NCBI RefSeq assembly: GCF_902498065.1
Contig: NZ_CABVIR010000001.1
Coordinates: 1,550,001 to 1,614,000 of the forward strand
DNA: 64,000 nt
Direction: 5' to 3'
From: Pseudomonas fluorescens
GTDB lineage: Bacteria > Pseudomonadota > Gammaproteobacteria > Pseudomonadales > Pseudomonadaceae
Of this stretch, positions 34,180-41,903 are shown in pieces; the first letter of the stretch is position 1; each line of letters starts with the position of its first letter. The notes under the pieces are model-generated. The model did no database searches, was not told the origin of the DNA, and saw only the letters and a list, made by a program, of their open reading frames with translations. A program made the translations under genes and the position numbers.

Positions 34180-34676
34180 CTGAAGTTGGAAGCATAACAA
34201 TCTCGCCGTAGCTTTCCGCCCGTGAACATTATCGCTAGGCCGCCACCGACTTCATCAACGCGCTCTGCGTCAGCGCGCCTTGCTGAACAATTCACATAAA
34301 TGAACCGGCTGGCTCGTCTTGCGCCAAGGAGTCGCTTATTAATCTGTATCGGGTATTTAATCAATCCAACGGTTAACGTGATGTAAGCAAATAATACGTC
34401 GAGGCATTTTATCCATGAGAACGGTGTGTAGTTTATGCAAAAGTGTTTTGATCAAACGCGACTTTTAGATCTTTAGCAAAAAAACTATTATCGCCCACTA
34501 CCGACTGCCTAAGCTGAAATAGCTTCCGAGGCAGAACTAGTCAACGATAGTGGTCCTAAATATTGCAGACTGTAGAAATAACCATCATTTAATAAGTGGC
34601 GGACAACGTCGATTTCCGTCCTAGATTTTCGCCGACCTCACATTGCAACCTCCCGCCATTGTGAGAATAGGCAACG
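34180..34676. other. AT-richer intergenic region, possible small-RNA locus
   Basis: No credible protein frame. Base composition is more AT-rich than the flanks, and the region ends at a plus-strand terminator that belongs to no annotated gene. A small RNA transcribed rightwards would explain this; no promoter stands out clearly. Confidence 0.4.
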
Positions 34677-34711
34677 CCGCAGGTTTTCTCCTTTGGACCT
34701 GCGGTTTTTTT
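34677..34711 (+). terminator. Orphan rho-independent terminator
   Basis: CCGCAGGT pairs with ACCTGCGG around a 12-nt loop and is followed by seven T residues, a textbook intrinsic terminator for rightward transcription. No intact plus-strand gene ends upstream of it; the nearest is the outer-membrane-factor fragment 500 bp away. Confidence 0.8.
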
Positions 34712-34734
34712 CGGCTGCTGATTGTCGGTGGGTG

Positions 34735-34767
34735 GCTGTACGTCCGACTCAACGTCGGACGTACAGC
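34735..34767. terminator. Perfect 14-bp hairpin after the OprD gene
   Basis: GCTGTACGTCCGAC and GTCGGACGTACAGC flank a 5-nt loop, seven bases past the porin stop. There is no T-run on the minus strand, so it may be a Rho-dependent or stabilising hairpin. Confidence 0.75.
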
Positions 34768-34774
34768 GGGTCGA

Positions 34775-36106
34775 TCAAAGTATCGACAGCGGATAGTCGA
34801 CGATCAGACGAAACTCGTTCTGGTCGCCTTCGGCCTGGTCAGTATTGGCTCGGTGCCACGCCTGACGAATACGTAACGAAAGATCCTTGGCGGGACCGCT
34901 CTGAACCACGTATTTGGCCTCAAGGTTAGTCTCGTGATGTTTACCATCCTCGCCATATCCGTATTCGCGGTATGGGCTGTCGAGCGCCATTTTGCTGCCG
35001 TCGATGTCCTTGCCGTTGACGTATCGGGCCATGAAACTCAGGCCCGGAACCCCATAGTTGTCCATTTTCAGGTCATAACGCGCTTGCCAGGACTGTTCGC
35101 CGGGCCCGTTGAAGTCCGAATATTGAATGGAGTTGGCCAAAAACACTGAATCGCCGGTCGCCCCCGCGCCGTTATCGCCAAAACCGACATAGTCGAACGG
35201 GGTATCACCTCGCACTTTTTGATACGCCACTGTCACCGTATTGCCCGGCAGGAAGGTGTAGGCAGTGGCCAGCGACCAGGCCGTATTATCGATATTCCCG
35301 GCGTCCGCGCGGCCCTTATCCGTGGTGCGATAGATATTGAAGTCGAAGTTCAGCGACTGCTCGGCCGGCAAAGCCAGGGTGTAATTGACGTTGGAATAGT
35401 ACTGGCGCCAGATGTCTTTGAACTCGGCGCCGTACAGGGACACCGAAAGCGCGTCGCTGAGCGCGTAGCGTCCGCCAACGAAGTCCACGCTACTTGTGGC
35501 CCGGTTGGCATAAGTGGCAAACAGTTCGCCCTTAGAACTAGTGGTGACCGGGCTGTTGCCAGCGGTGAAATGACCGGCTTCGAGGTCCAGTCCAGCTATT
35601 TCACTGCTGAGCAGGTTGAAGCCGGTTGCCGTTTGCGGTAGCAGGCGCGTGCCACCGGCACCAAAGACAGGAGCCGTCGGTTGCATCTGCCCCCATTTGA
35701 GCATCGTTTTCGAGACGCGCAGCTTCAGCGCGCCGCCCGCACGACCATAGTCATCTTCTGGCTTGCCATCGTGGTCCGCCGGCAGGTTGCCGGTGCCTGA
35801 AGTGCCATCCCCACCATCCAGCTTCAGCCCCAGGTAACCGAAGGCATCAACACCGACACCGACGGTACCTTGAGTGAACCCAGAGCTGAACGTGCCTTGG
35901 AACCCTTGCGTCCAGTCTTTCCTGTCACCGCCACCATTTCGACCATCACGGCTGAAATAATAGTTGCGCAGCAGCACATCGAGCTTGCTGTCCTCAACGA
36001 ACCCCTTGGATGCGGCTTGATCGCTCACAAAGGTGTCGGCACTCGCCAACTGGGTGGTGCCTGCCGAAACGGCCATGGCTAAAACGCTCCATTTGATCGT
36101 ATTCAT
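34775..36106 (-). CDS. OprD-family outer-membrane porin
   Basis: A 443-residue OprD/OccD-type substrate-specific porin. Residues 1-23 form a Sec signal (MNTIKWSVLAMAVSAG...ASA) before DTFVSDQAASKGFVEDSKLDVLLRNYYFSRDGR (in part), the family's N-terminal hallmark. Further support: DWTQGFQGTFSSGFTQGTVGVGVDAFGYLGLKLDGG (in part) and alternating hydrophobic beta strands to the last residues EFRLIVDYPLSIL. It lets small carboxylated compounds cross the outer membrane. The exact substrate is unknown. Confidence 0.93.
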   Translation of the reverse strand: MNTIKWSVLAMAVSAGTTQLASADTFVSDQAASKGFVEDSKLDVLLRNYYFSRDGRNGGGDRKDWTQGFQGTFSSGFTQGTVGVGVDAFGYLGLKLDGGDGTSGTGNLPADHDGKPEDDYGRAGGALKLRVSKTMLKWGQMQPTAPVFGAGGTRLLPQTATGFNLLSSEIAGLDLEAGHFTAGNSPVTTSSKGELFATYANRATSSVDFVGGRYALSDALSVSLYGAEFKDIWRQYYSNVNYTLALPAEQSLNFDFNIYRTTDKGRADAGNIDNTAWSLATAYTFLPGNTVTVAYQKVRGDTPFDYVGFGDNGAGATGDSVFLANSIQYSDFNGPGEQSWQARYDLKMDNYGVPGLSFMARYVNGKDIDGSKMALDSPYREYGYGEDGKHHETNLEAKYVVQSGPAKDLSLRIRQAWHRANTDQAEGDQNEFRLIVDYPLSIL

Positions 36107-36247
36107 TTCAGATGCCCTATTTCAGTTCTATATGTTGTGCAGCCAGCGCCGACTACTCGGTATTGGCCTGTTGTTACCTCCGCCACTTCTCAAAAAGCAT
36201 AAATTACGCCAACTCCGCTTATTACAGCGATAGATCAAAAAATCGAG

Positions 36248-36271
36248 CAACAACAACAACAACAACAACAA
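36248..36271. repeat. (CAA)8 microsatellite in the OprD/Dabb divergent region
   Basis: Eight tandem CAA units, 140 bp upstream of the porin start and 190 bp upstream of the Dabb gene. Read on the plus strand it forms repeated AANAANAA, the recognition motif of Hfq with Crc; read on the minus strand it is a TTG run. The length may vary between strains. Confidence 0.8.
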
Positions 36272-36459
36272 CACGAAAATGATGCACAACACATATTTAG
36301 CGCACTCATAAAGCGCATAAAAACACACTTTATTTAGATCGAAAATATCAAGTACATTTTGCGCAAAAGTGTTTTTACTGAATAGTAACTTGATTAAATT
36401 AACCATAGACAAATAAGATAAAAAATTATTCTTCATTCTTCGAATAGACCGAGGTACTC

Positions 36460-36990
36460 ATGACAAATCGCTGGTTCCGCGCCGCCACCTTTGCCCTACT
36501 CGGGCTAATGCCTTTGATCGGTCAGGCAGAGGAAAAAACCGTGCAGACAACCGCTGTTTCGACACTTGCTCAAGAACTTCAGCACACAGGCGTCGAACGC
36601 TTCATCGCCCCCGACTACAAGCTCGGCGTGGTTCGACACATCGTGCTGTTCCGCTACAAGGAAAACGTTACACGCGATCAACGCGCGGAGATCACCCGAC
36701 GTTTTCTGTCCATGCAGAAAAGCAGCCTGCGCAAAACGCTTCCCTTCATTGTGTCGATCGAGACCGGTCAACAGCATAGTGGCGAGGGCGCAGACCAAAA
36801 CCTGGAGCAGGCGTTCGTGGTGACCTTCCGCTCACAGGGCGACCGTAACTATTACGTAGGCCAACCGCTTGTCAGCGATGCGCAGTACTACGAGCCTGTA
36901 CACCAGCGCTTCAAGGAGTTTGTGGGTCCGATGCTGGCGTCTGGCGGCGTGATTGTATTTGATTACACAGTAGAGCAACGCGTGGAGTGA
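36460..36990 (+). CDS. Exported Dabb (stress-responsive A/B barrel) protein
   Basis: A 176-residue protein with a Sec signal (MTNRWFRAATFALLGLMPLIGQAEE, cleavage near residue 23). The mature part shows the Dabb domain: VRHIVLFRYKENVTRDQRAEITRRFLSM, then FVVTFRSQGDRNYYV and YYEPVHQRFKEFVGPML. Dabb domains form dimeric ferredoxin-like barrels of varied function. It is divergent from OprD, with a 350-bp AT-rich region between them, and ends convergent to the chemoreceptor gene at a shared hairpin. The function is unknown. Confidence 0.8.
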   Translation: MTNRWFRAATFALLGLMPLIGQAEEKTVQTTAVSTLAQELQHTGVERFIAPDYKLGVVRHIVLFRYKENVTRDQRAEITRRFLSMQKSSLRKTLPFIVSIETGQQHSGEGADQNLEQAFVVTFRSQGDRNYYVGQPLVSDAQYYEPVHQRFKEFVGPMLASGGVIVFDYTVEQRVE

Positions 36991-37047
36991 GCTGACCAGC
37001 TCTGTGGTCAAACTAATAGCCCCCGAACATTGGAGATCGAGAGAAGG

Positions 37048-37078
37048 ATGGAGGCGGGCCAGCTTGGCCTGCCTCCAT
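37048..37078. terminator. Bidirectional hairpin between convergent genes
   Basis: ATGGAGGCGGGCCA pairs with TGGCCTGCCTCCAT (one wobble) around a GCT loop, between the Dabb stop and the chemoreceptor stop. Confidence 0.75.
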
Positions 37079-37084
37079 GATGCA

Positions 37085-38719
37085 CTAAAGACGAAAGCGC
37101 AATACCATTTGGTTGAGGTCTATCGCCAGGCGCGAAAGGTCCCCGCTGGCGGCAGAAGTCTGATTTGCCCCCGCGGCAGTTTGCACCGACAGGTCCCGGA
37201 TGCTGGTGAGATTACGGTCGACTTCACGAGCCACCTGAGCCTGCTCTTCTGATGCCGCGGCAATACTGACGTTGCGTTCGTTGATTTGCAGGACTGCGTT
37301 AGTGATTTCATTCAAAGCTGTCCAAGCGGACTCGGCGACTTTCAGGCTTTGCTGTGAACGCTGGCTACTTTGTTGCATCGCACTCACCGCCTTCTCTGCC
37401 CCCGCCTGTACCGCACTGACCATGCCTTCGATTTCGCTGGTGGACTGCTGAGTACGATGGGCCAAGCCACGGACTTCGTCGGCGACCACAGCGAACCCGC
37501 GTCCGGCCTCTCCCGCCCGGGCAGCTTCAATGGCCGCGTTCAGCGCCAACAGGTTGGTTTGCTCAGCCACGCCGCGGATGACATCAAGGACCTTTGTAAT
37601 GTTCTGGATTTGTTCGGCCAGATCATTGATCTCTTGCGTGGTGTACTGAACATCCTCAAACAGCTCACCAATCACTTTGACGGTTTCCTCAACGCGTTGC
37701 TTGCCGACCTCGGCCGACTGACTGGACGCTTGCGCAGCCGTGGTGGCCATGACGGCATTGCGAGCGACCTCATCGACCGCCGCGCTCATTTGATTCACGG
37801 CAGTGGCCGCTTGCTCGATTTCATCGTTTTGCCGCTGCATACCGCGCAAAGCATCTTCGGTCACAGCGGTCATTTCTTCCGAGGTCGACGCTAGCTGGGT
37901 GGACGAATCACCGATCTGCTTTATTGCAGTGCGCAGATTATCTTGCATCAACGCCAAGGCAACTAGCAGGCGTCCCGCCTCATCCTGATAGTCGAGCTCA
38001 ATGCTTTTGCTGAAATCGTTGGCGGCGATTCGCTCCGCAACGCTCAGTGCTCGCGCAATCGGCCCGCTGAGGCTACGGGTGAACAGCGCAGCCAGCACCA
38101 CCGTGGCAAGCAATGCAATCACAATGGCAATCAGTGCCGTGATCCGGCTGGTGCTGTAAGCGTCGCGGGCCTTGTTACCGGCATTGATGGTTTTCTGGTC
38201 CGTCCTCTTACTCAACTGATCGATGCTGTCATTGAGCTTTACCGCGGCCAGAGTCATGCCGCCATCGGGCGCAGAAAAGCTCGCCGCCTGATCGTACTGA
38301 CCTTGCGCCAATGCATCGAGGAATCGCTGATGCATGCCGAAGTAATCCCGCAGGTTCAACATTAGTTGGGCGTGGATCGCCCTGCCTTGCTCGGTAGTCA
38401 ATAAGCCTCCCATTTGATCGGCATAACCCTGCAGCGCATCGCGCGCAGCCTTCACGTCCGTCAACACCGGATCACGCTTTTGCGTGTCATCCCGGTATAA
38501 ACGCAGCAAGGCGTTGTCCAGACGGATTTGCCGTAACGAAAGCTGCATCTGGCCAATGGTTTGAATGCTCGGGATAACATTGGTCTCGATCAGCTTTTCC
38601 GCCTCCGCCATCGCGGCAGAATGCTGGAGGGAAAACAGCCCCTGGATCACGACCAGTAGCGCGAAAAACCCAAAACACAGTGCAGCACGAGGAGCGATAT
38701 TTAGTTTTCTCAGATTCAT
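37085..38719 (-). CDS. Methyl-accepting chemotaxis protein
   Basis: A 544-residue chemoreceptor starting [16 protein letters not shown]. Transmembrane helix 1 spans about 12-31, a four-helix-bundle periplasmic sensor about 32-190, helix 2 about 193-214, then HAMP ([23 protein letters not shown]) and the cytoplasmic signalling hairpin with the conserved tip [22 protein letters not shown] and [14 protein letters not shown]. The open frame reaches 39031, but ATG 38719 gives the standard start. No CheB/CheR pentapeptide is seen at the C-terminus (ends QMVLRFRL). The ligand is unknown. Confidence 0.93.
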   Translation of the reverse strand: MNLRKLNIAPRAALCFGFFALLVVIQGLFSLQHSAAMAEAEKLIETNVIPSIQTIGQMQLSLRQIRLDNALLRLYRDDTQKRDPVLTDVKAARDALQGYADQMGGLLTTEQGRAIHAQLMLNLRDYFGMHQRFLDALAQGQYDQAASFSAPDGGMTLAAVKLNDSIDQLSKRTDQKTINAGNKARDAYSTSRITALIAIVIALLATVVLAALFTRSLSGPIARALSVAERIAANDFSKSIELDYQDEAGRLLVALALMQDNLRTAIKQIGDSSTQLASTSEEMTAVTEDALRGMQRQNDEIEQAATAVNQMSAAVDEVARNAVMATTAAQASSQSAEVGKQRVEETVKVIGELFEDVQYTTQEINDLAEQIQNITKVLDVIRGVAEQTNLLALNAAIEAARAGEAGRGFAVVADEVRGLAHRTQQSTSEIEGMVSAVQAGAEKAVSAMQQSSQRSQQSLKVAESAWTALNEITNAVLQINERNVSIAAASEEQAQVAREVDRNLTSIRDLSVQTAAGANQTSAASGDLSRLAIDLNQMVLRFRL

Positions 38720-38849
38720 GGATATGCGACGCCATTCGATAATAGATATAGAACCTATCGTGCGGAATCGTTTCAGCTTTAGGTTAATCGTTGTTAAAAA
38801 AACCGACTTGCAAATTAATGCTGAAGAAAATATTGATGCGAGCGAGAAA

Positions 38850-38886
38850 CCTGTGGCGAATGGGGCTAGCCCCGTTGGGTCGCGAA
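38850..38886. repeat. REP-like palindrome
   Basis: CCTGTGGCGAATGGGGCTAG followed by CCCCGTTGGGTCGCG fits a second Pseudomonas REP class (GTGGCGA...GCTNNC...TGGG). It stands upstream of the chemoreceptor gene and just before an AraC remnant. Confidence 0.6.
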
Positions 38887-38969
38887 ACTGCCCCCAGTCT
38901 TTATTCCGACACATCGAGTTGTCCGGATTTTCAGCACCGGACGGCCCAACTGCCGACTCGCTCAGTGGC

Positions 38970-39272
38970 AAATCCGCCGAGCCAAGAACTGCTAAGTGCC
39001 AATCTCGATGGTTCTTTGGGATTGCCACCATCGCTCATGAGTGCGGATCGTCACGGGCCCATTTTTCCCGCGCCTTCAGTCGTAGCGTCGGGGCACCTCC
39101 TTACCGCTGGCTACGGACCATGCGTATCGAACGAGCTAAGGATTTGCTGCGCCACTCCACCAACACGCTCTCTGAAATCGCAGTGACCTGCGGCTTTACC
39201 GACCAAAGTCATTTCAACCGGGTATTCCGTTGCGCGACCGGGGCCACGCCGGGTCGTTGGCGTTGTCGCTGA
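38970..39272 (+). pseudogene. AraC-family regulator remnant (DNA-binding half)
   Basis: [13 protein letters not shown] in one frame continues, after a one-base shift near 39020, as [20 protein letters not shown], then PPYRWLRTMRIERAKDLL, and ends with IAVTCGFTDQSHFNRVFRCATGATPGRW. This is the two-HTH C-terminal region of AraC regulators. The effector domain is missing, and no start or ribosome site exists. It is an inactive fragment 260 bp upstream of the chemoreceptor start. Confidence 0.82.
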
Positions 39273-39469
39273 CGTTCTGTCTTTGCCCCTCTCTGAGTCT
39301 TTTGCCCTCACTCGCAGTCATCGAGTGACGCCATAAACCGGCGTCATCCGATGAGGTGTTCCGCTGCCCTATCGAAAATCCGCACGCTATCGCACAAACA
39401 TCCAAAAACGCAGCACACCCGTTCAATCCCGGCCTTGTGGAATGCGTAAGCGACTATGGGCTAGCAATC

Positions 39470-40355
39470 ATGGCGTACGCCAAGCTTGAGCGAGACCGCA
39501 CCGCGACCGACCTGGTCGCCAAGGTGATCACATTTCGCTACGTCGCCGAAAAGTACATGGTCGATGTCGTCCCCACTAAAGGCACGGCAACCCAGGCAGA
39601 CAACAAGCGCGAGATGAAGAACCTGATCGCGTTCTTCGATGATCCGCCCGCGCCACTGGAAACGATCGAGCCTTTACATGTTCGCCAGTACCTCACCTGG
39701 CGCAAAGCCGCGCCGGTTCGGGCGAATCGTGAAAAGGCACTGCTCAGCGCGATCTGGAACTATGCGGGACAAGGGCTACACGTCACTCGCCAATCCCTGC
39801 GCGGGCATAAAGGGCAACAAAGAGAACGGCCGAGACACTTACGTCGAAGACGAATTGTTCAAACGAGTGCACGACAAGGCGGATGCGGGGCTCCGCGACG
39901 CAATGGACCTCGCCTATCTAACTGGTCAACGCGTAACGGACACGCGGCTGATGGATGAGCGAGACGTGCGCGACGGGCAGATTTGGGTTCTCCAGGGGAA
40001 AACAAAAGCAAAGCGTCGGATTGAGGTGACTGGAGAGCTGAAGATTTTGATTGATCGAATCATGTCCCGGAAATCAGAACACAAGGTCCGCTCGACGCGG
40101 TTGATCGTTGCAGAGGATGGCACACCGATGACAGTGGCGATGTTGCGGAGAAGGTTTGACCTGGCCAGGGAAGCGGCCGATGTCGCTAAGGCTGAATTTC
40201 AGATGCGAGATTTGCGCGCTAAGGCAGGTACGGATAAAGCCGAATCAAGTGGTGACATTATGCAAGCGAGGGATCAACTTGGGCATACGACCGTGGTTAT
40301 GACAGAGCAATACATCCGAAATCGCTTGGGCAAAAAGGTATCTCCTACCAAGTGA
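39470..40355 (+). pseudogene. Tyrosine recombinase (phage/island integrase) with a frameshift
   Basis: The frame begins MAYAKLERDRTATDLVAKV at 39470, runs through a SAM-like N-terminal domain (EPLHVRQYLTWRK) and breaks near 39767 where one base is missing (NYA/RDKGYTSL). The second frame gives the catalytic domain: TGQRVTD (Arg I), GKTKAKRRI (Lys), FQMRDLRAKAGTD, LGHTTVVMTEQY with the nucleophile Tyr. It ends 83 bp from the 3' end of tRNA-Leu, a common integration site. No other mobile-element gene survives next to it. Confidence 0.85.
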
Positions 40356-40393
40356 ATTGCGGACCAACTGCAAAATAGCGGACCAGAAACAAA

Positions 40394-40429
40394 CAAGGGC
40401 TTGCATCAGCTTTCGCCCGCAAACCCTTG
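40394..40429 (-). terminator. Terminator of tRNA-Leu
   Basis: CAAGGGTTTGC pairs with GCAAGCCCTTG (one wobble) on the minus strand, followed by TTTGTTT, nine bases past the tRNA 3' end. Confidence 0.75.
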
Positions 40430-40437
40430 ATTTTAGA

Positions 40438-40524
40438 TGGTGCCCGAAGCCGGAATCGAACCGGCACGCCCTTACGAGCGGGGGATTTTAAGTCCCATGC
40501 GTCTACCAGTTTCGCCATTCGGGC
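40438..40524 (-). tRNA. tRNA-Leu(UAA)
   Basis: An 87-nt class II tRNA with CCA encoded. The acceptor stem GCCCGAA/TTCGGGC, the anticodon loop CTTAAAA (anticodon UAA), a long variable arm and the T-loop GTTCGATTC are all present. The adjoining integrase suggests the 3' end was used as an attachment site. Confidence 0.95.
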
Positions 40525-40674
40525 GGTAGCGCGGTAAGCAGTCTGTAGCCTGACAAACGTGGATCTGTCAGTTCTGACTCTTGTGCAGCAGAGGACGAAA
40601 TATATACATCCCGTCCCGGTGAAGCAAGTTCGCAAATACCCGTTTCAAGACTAAATCTTGCAGGGCTGTGCAAA

Positions 40675-40710
40675 TAAAAAAGCTCCGTAAATCATCGATC
40701 TACGGAGCTT
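40675..40710 (-). terminator. Terminator of tRNA-Cys
   Basis: A perfect 10-bp stem AAGCTCCGTA/TACGGAGCTT; on the minus strand it is followed by TTTTTATTTG. It ends eight bases after the tRNA-Cys gene. Confidence 0.85.
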
Positions 40711-40718
40711 GTTTAAAG

Positions 40719-40792
40719 TGGAGGCCGAGGTCGGAATCGAACCGGCGTAGGTGGATTTGCAATCCACTGCATAACCATTTTGCTACTCGGCC
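40719..40792 (-). tRNA. tRNA-Cys(GCA)
   Basis: A 74-nt tRNA with acceptor GGCCGAG/CTCGGCC, anticodon loop ATTGCAA (anticodon GCA), T-loop GTTCGATTC and encoded CCA. Confidence 0.95.
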
Positions 40793-41044
40793 TCAAGCAC
40801 CTGATGTCATGTAGCACAACATCAAACGCGTACAAACTTGGAATTAGATTCTAGATCTAACCCCTTGAAAACATTGAGCTTTTTCAGCGGTCAGTGCTTT
40901 CGATGGCGTGAATTATGTACTGATTTCCGAAGGCTGGCAACCCCTTGATTTCAAAAAAAAATTGTCGGGTGCTTTGCGTGTCTGGATGCAGGCTCGACTC
41001 TTCGCCCACGTCCCCAAATCGGCTTCAACGTCTCCCCGGCCCAC

Positions 41045-41485
41045 TTAGTGCCCCCGAATGTAGTGCTCCAACTGCCGGATCAAATCGGCCTGCTCGACAA
41101 TCGCTTCTTTGACCAGGTCGCCAATCGACAACAAACCGATCAGCTCGCCGCTGTCCACCACCGGCAGATGACGCAGGTGGCTGTCGGTCATGACGGCCAT
41201 ACAGCGCTCGATGCTCTGCTGACTGTCGGCTGTCACCACCGGCGCGCTCATGATGTCGCGCACCGGCGTGCCGACCGAGGAACGCCCCTGCAGAACGACT
41301 TTGCGCGCATAGTCGCGCTCGCTGATAACGCCGACCACCTGCCCCGCTTCGATGACCGGCAGTGCGCCCACATTCTTCTCGGCCATCATTTTCAGTGCAT
41401 CAAGAACCATCTGGTCTGGCGCGATGCTATGCACGTGCTGGTTTTGCACGACTTTCAGTTTCAGCAGCTGTGCGGCTGTTTTCAT
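41045..41485 (-). CDS. Two-CBS-domain protein
   Basis: A 146-residue protein made of a CBS pair. Domain 1 covers about residues 18-75 (DALKMMAEKNVGALPVIEAGQVVGVISERDYARKV in part) and domain 2 about 80-135 (MAVMTDSHLRHLPVVDSGELIGLLSIGDLVKEA in part). CBS pairs bind adenine nucleotides as energy sensors. It is a single gene, 41 bp downstream of nirD on the same strand, and could be cotranscribed with nirBD. A direct partner is not evident. Confidence 0.87.
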   Translation of the reverse strand: MKTAAQLLKLKVVQNQHVHSIAPDQMVLDALKMMAEKNVGALPVIEAGQVVGVISERDYARKVVLQGRSSVGTPVRDIMSAPVVTADSQQSIERCMAVMTDSHLRHLPVVDSGELIGLLSIGDLVKEAIVEQADLIRQLEHYIRGH

Positions 41486-41525
41486 GGATGCCTCCGCTAT
41501 CGTTGCTCATTGCCGATGCTTGAAC

Positions 41526-41903
41526 TCAGGCCACCCCGACTTCAACCCAACCGCCGTTCAGCCGTACCGGCCAGACCCGCAAACGTTGCTGTGGATACTC
41601 CAGGCAACTGCCGTCCTCGAGGCGGAAATGCTGTTTGTAGATCGGTGAAGCAACAACAAGATCCCCCTTGATGCTGCCGACCAACCCGCGTCCGATGACG
41701 TTTGCCCCGGATTGCGGGTCATGGTTGTCGATGGCATAGAGGCTTCGACCCTCGGCGTCCGGCAGATAGAACAGCGCCACTTGTGCGCCGTCGAGCCACA
41801 CGACGACGCCGGAGTTAGAGACAAGGTCCTGTTGCTCGCACACGGTGTGCCAGACATCGCTGCTGACCAGGGAATCGAGGCGTTGGGTAGTGGACTGGCT
41901 CAT
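41526..41903 (-). CDS. nirD: Assimilatory nitrite reductase (NADH) small subunit
   Basis: A 125-residue NirD protein with a Rieske-like fold: VWLDGAQVALFYLPDAEGRSLYAIDNHDPQSGANVIGRGLVGS (in part) and DGSCLEYPQQRLRVWPVRL. As usual for NirD, the cysteine/histidine ligands of true Rieske clusters are not all present. Its ATG overlaps the nirB stop (TGATG), so both subunits are coupled. It works with NirB to reduce nitrite to ammonium in the cytoplasm. Confidence 0.93.
   Translation of the reverse strand: MSQSTTQRLDSLVSSDVWHTVCEQQDLVSNSGVVVWLDGAQVALFYLPDAEGRSLYAIDNHDPQSGANVIGRGLVGSIKGDLVVASPIYKQHFRLEDGSCLEYPQQRLRVWPVRLNGGWVEVGVA

Noticed and set aside
34437..36375. 13-bp GCAAAAGTGTTTT present on both sides of the OprD gene (34437-34449 and 36363-36375)
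   Set aside because: Exact 13-mers are expected by chance many times within 64 kb counted over all pairs and strands; no symmetry or further similarity supports a site.
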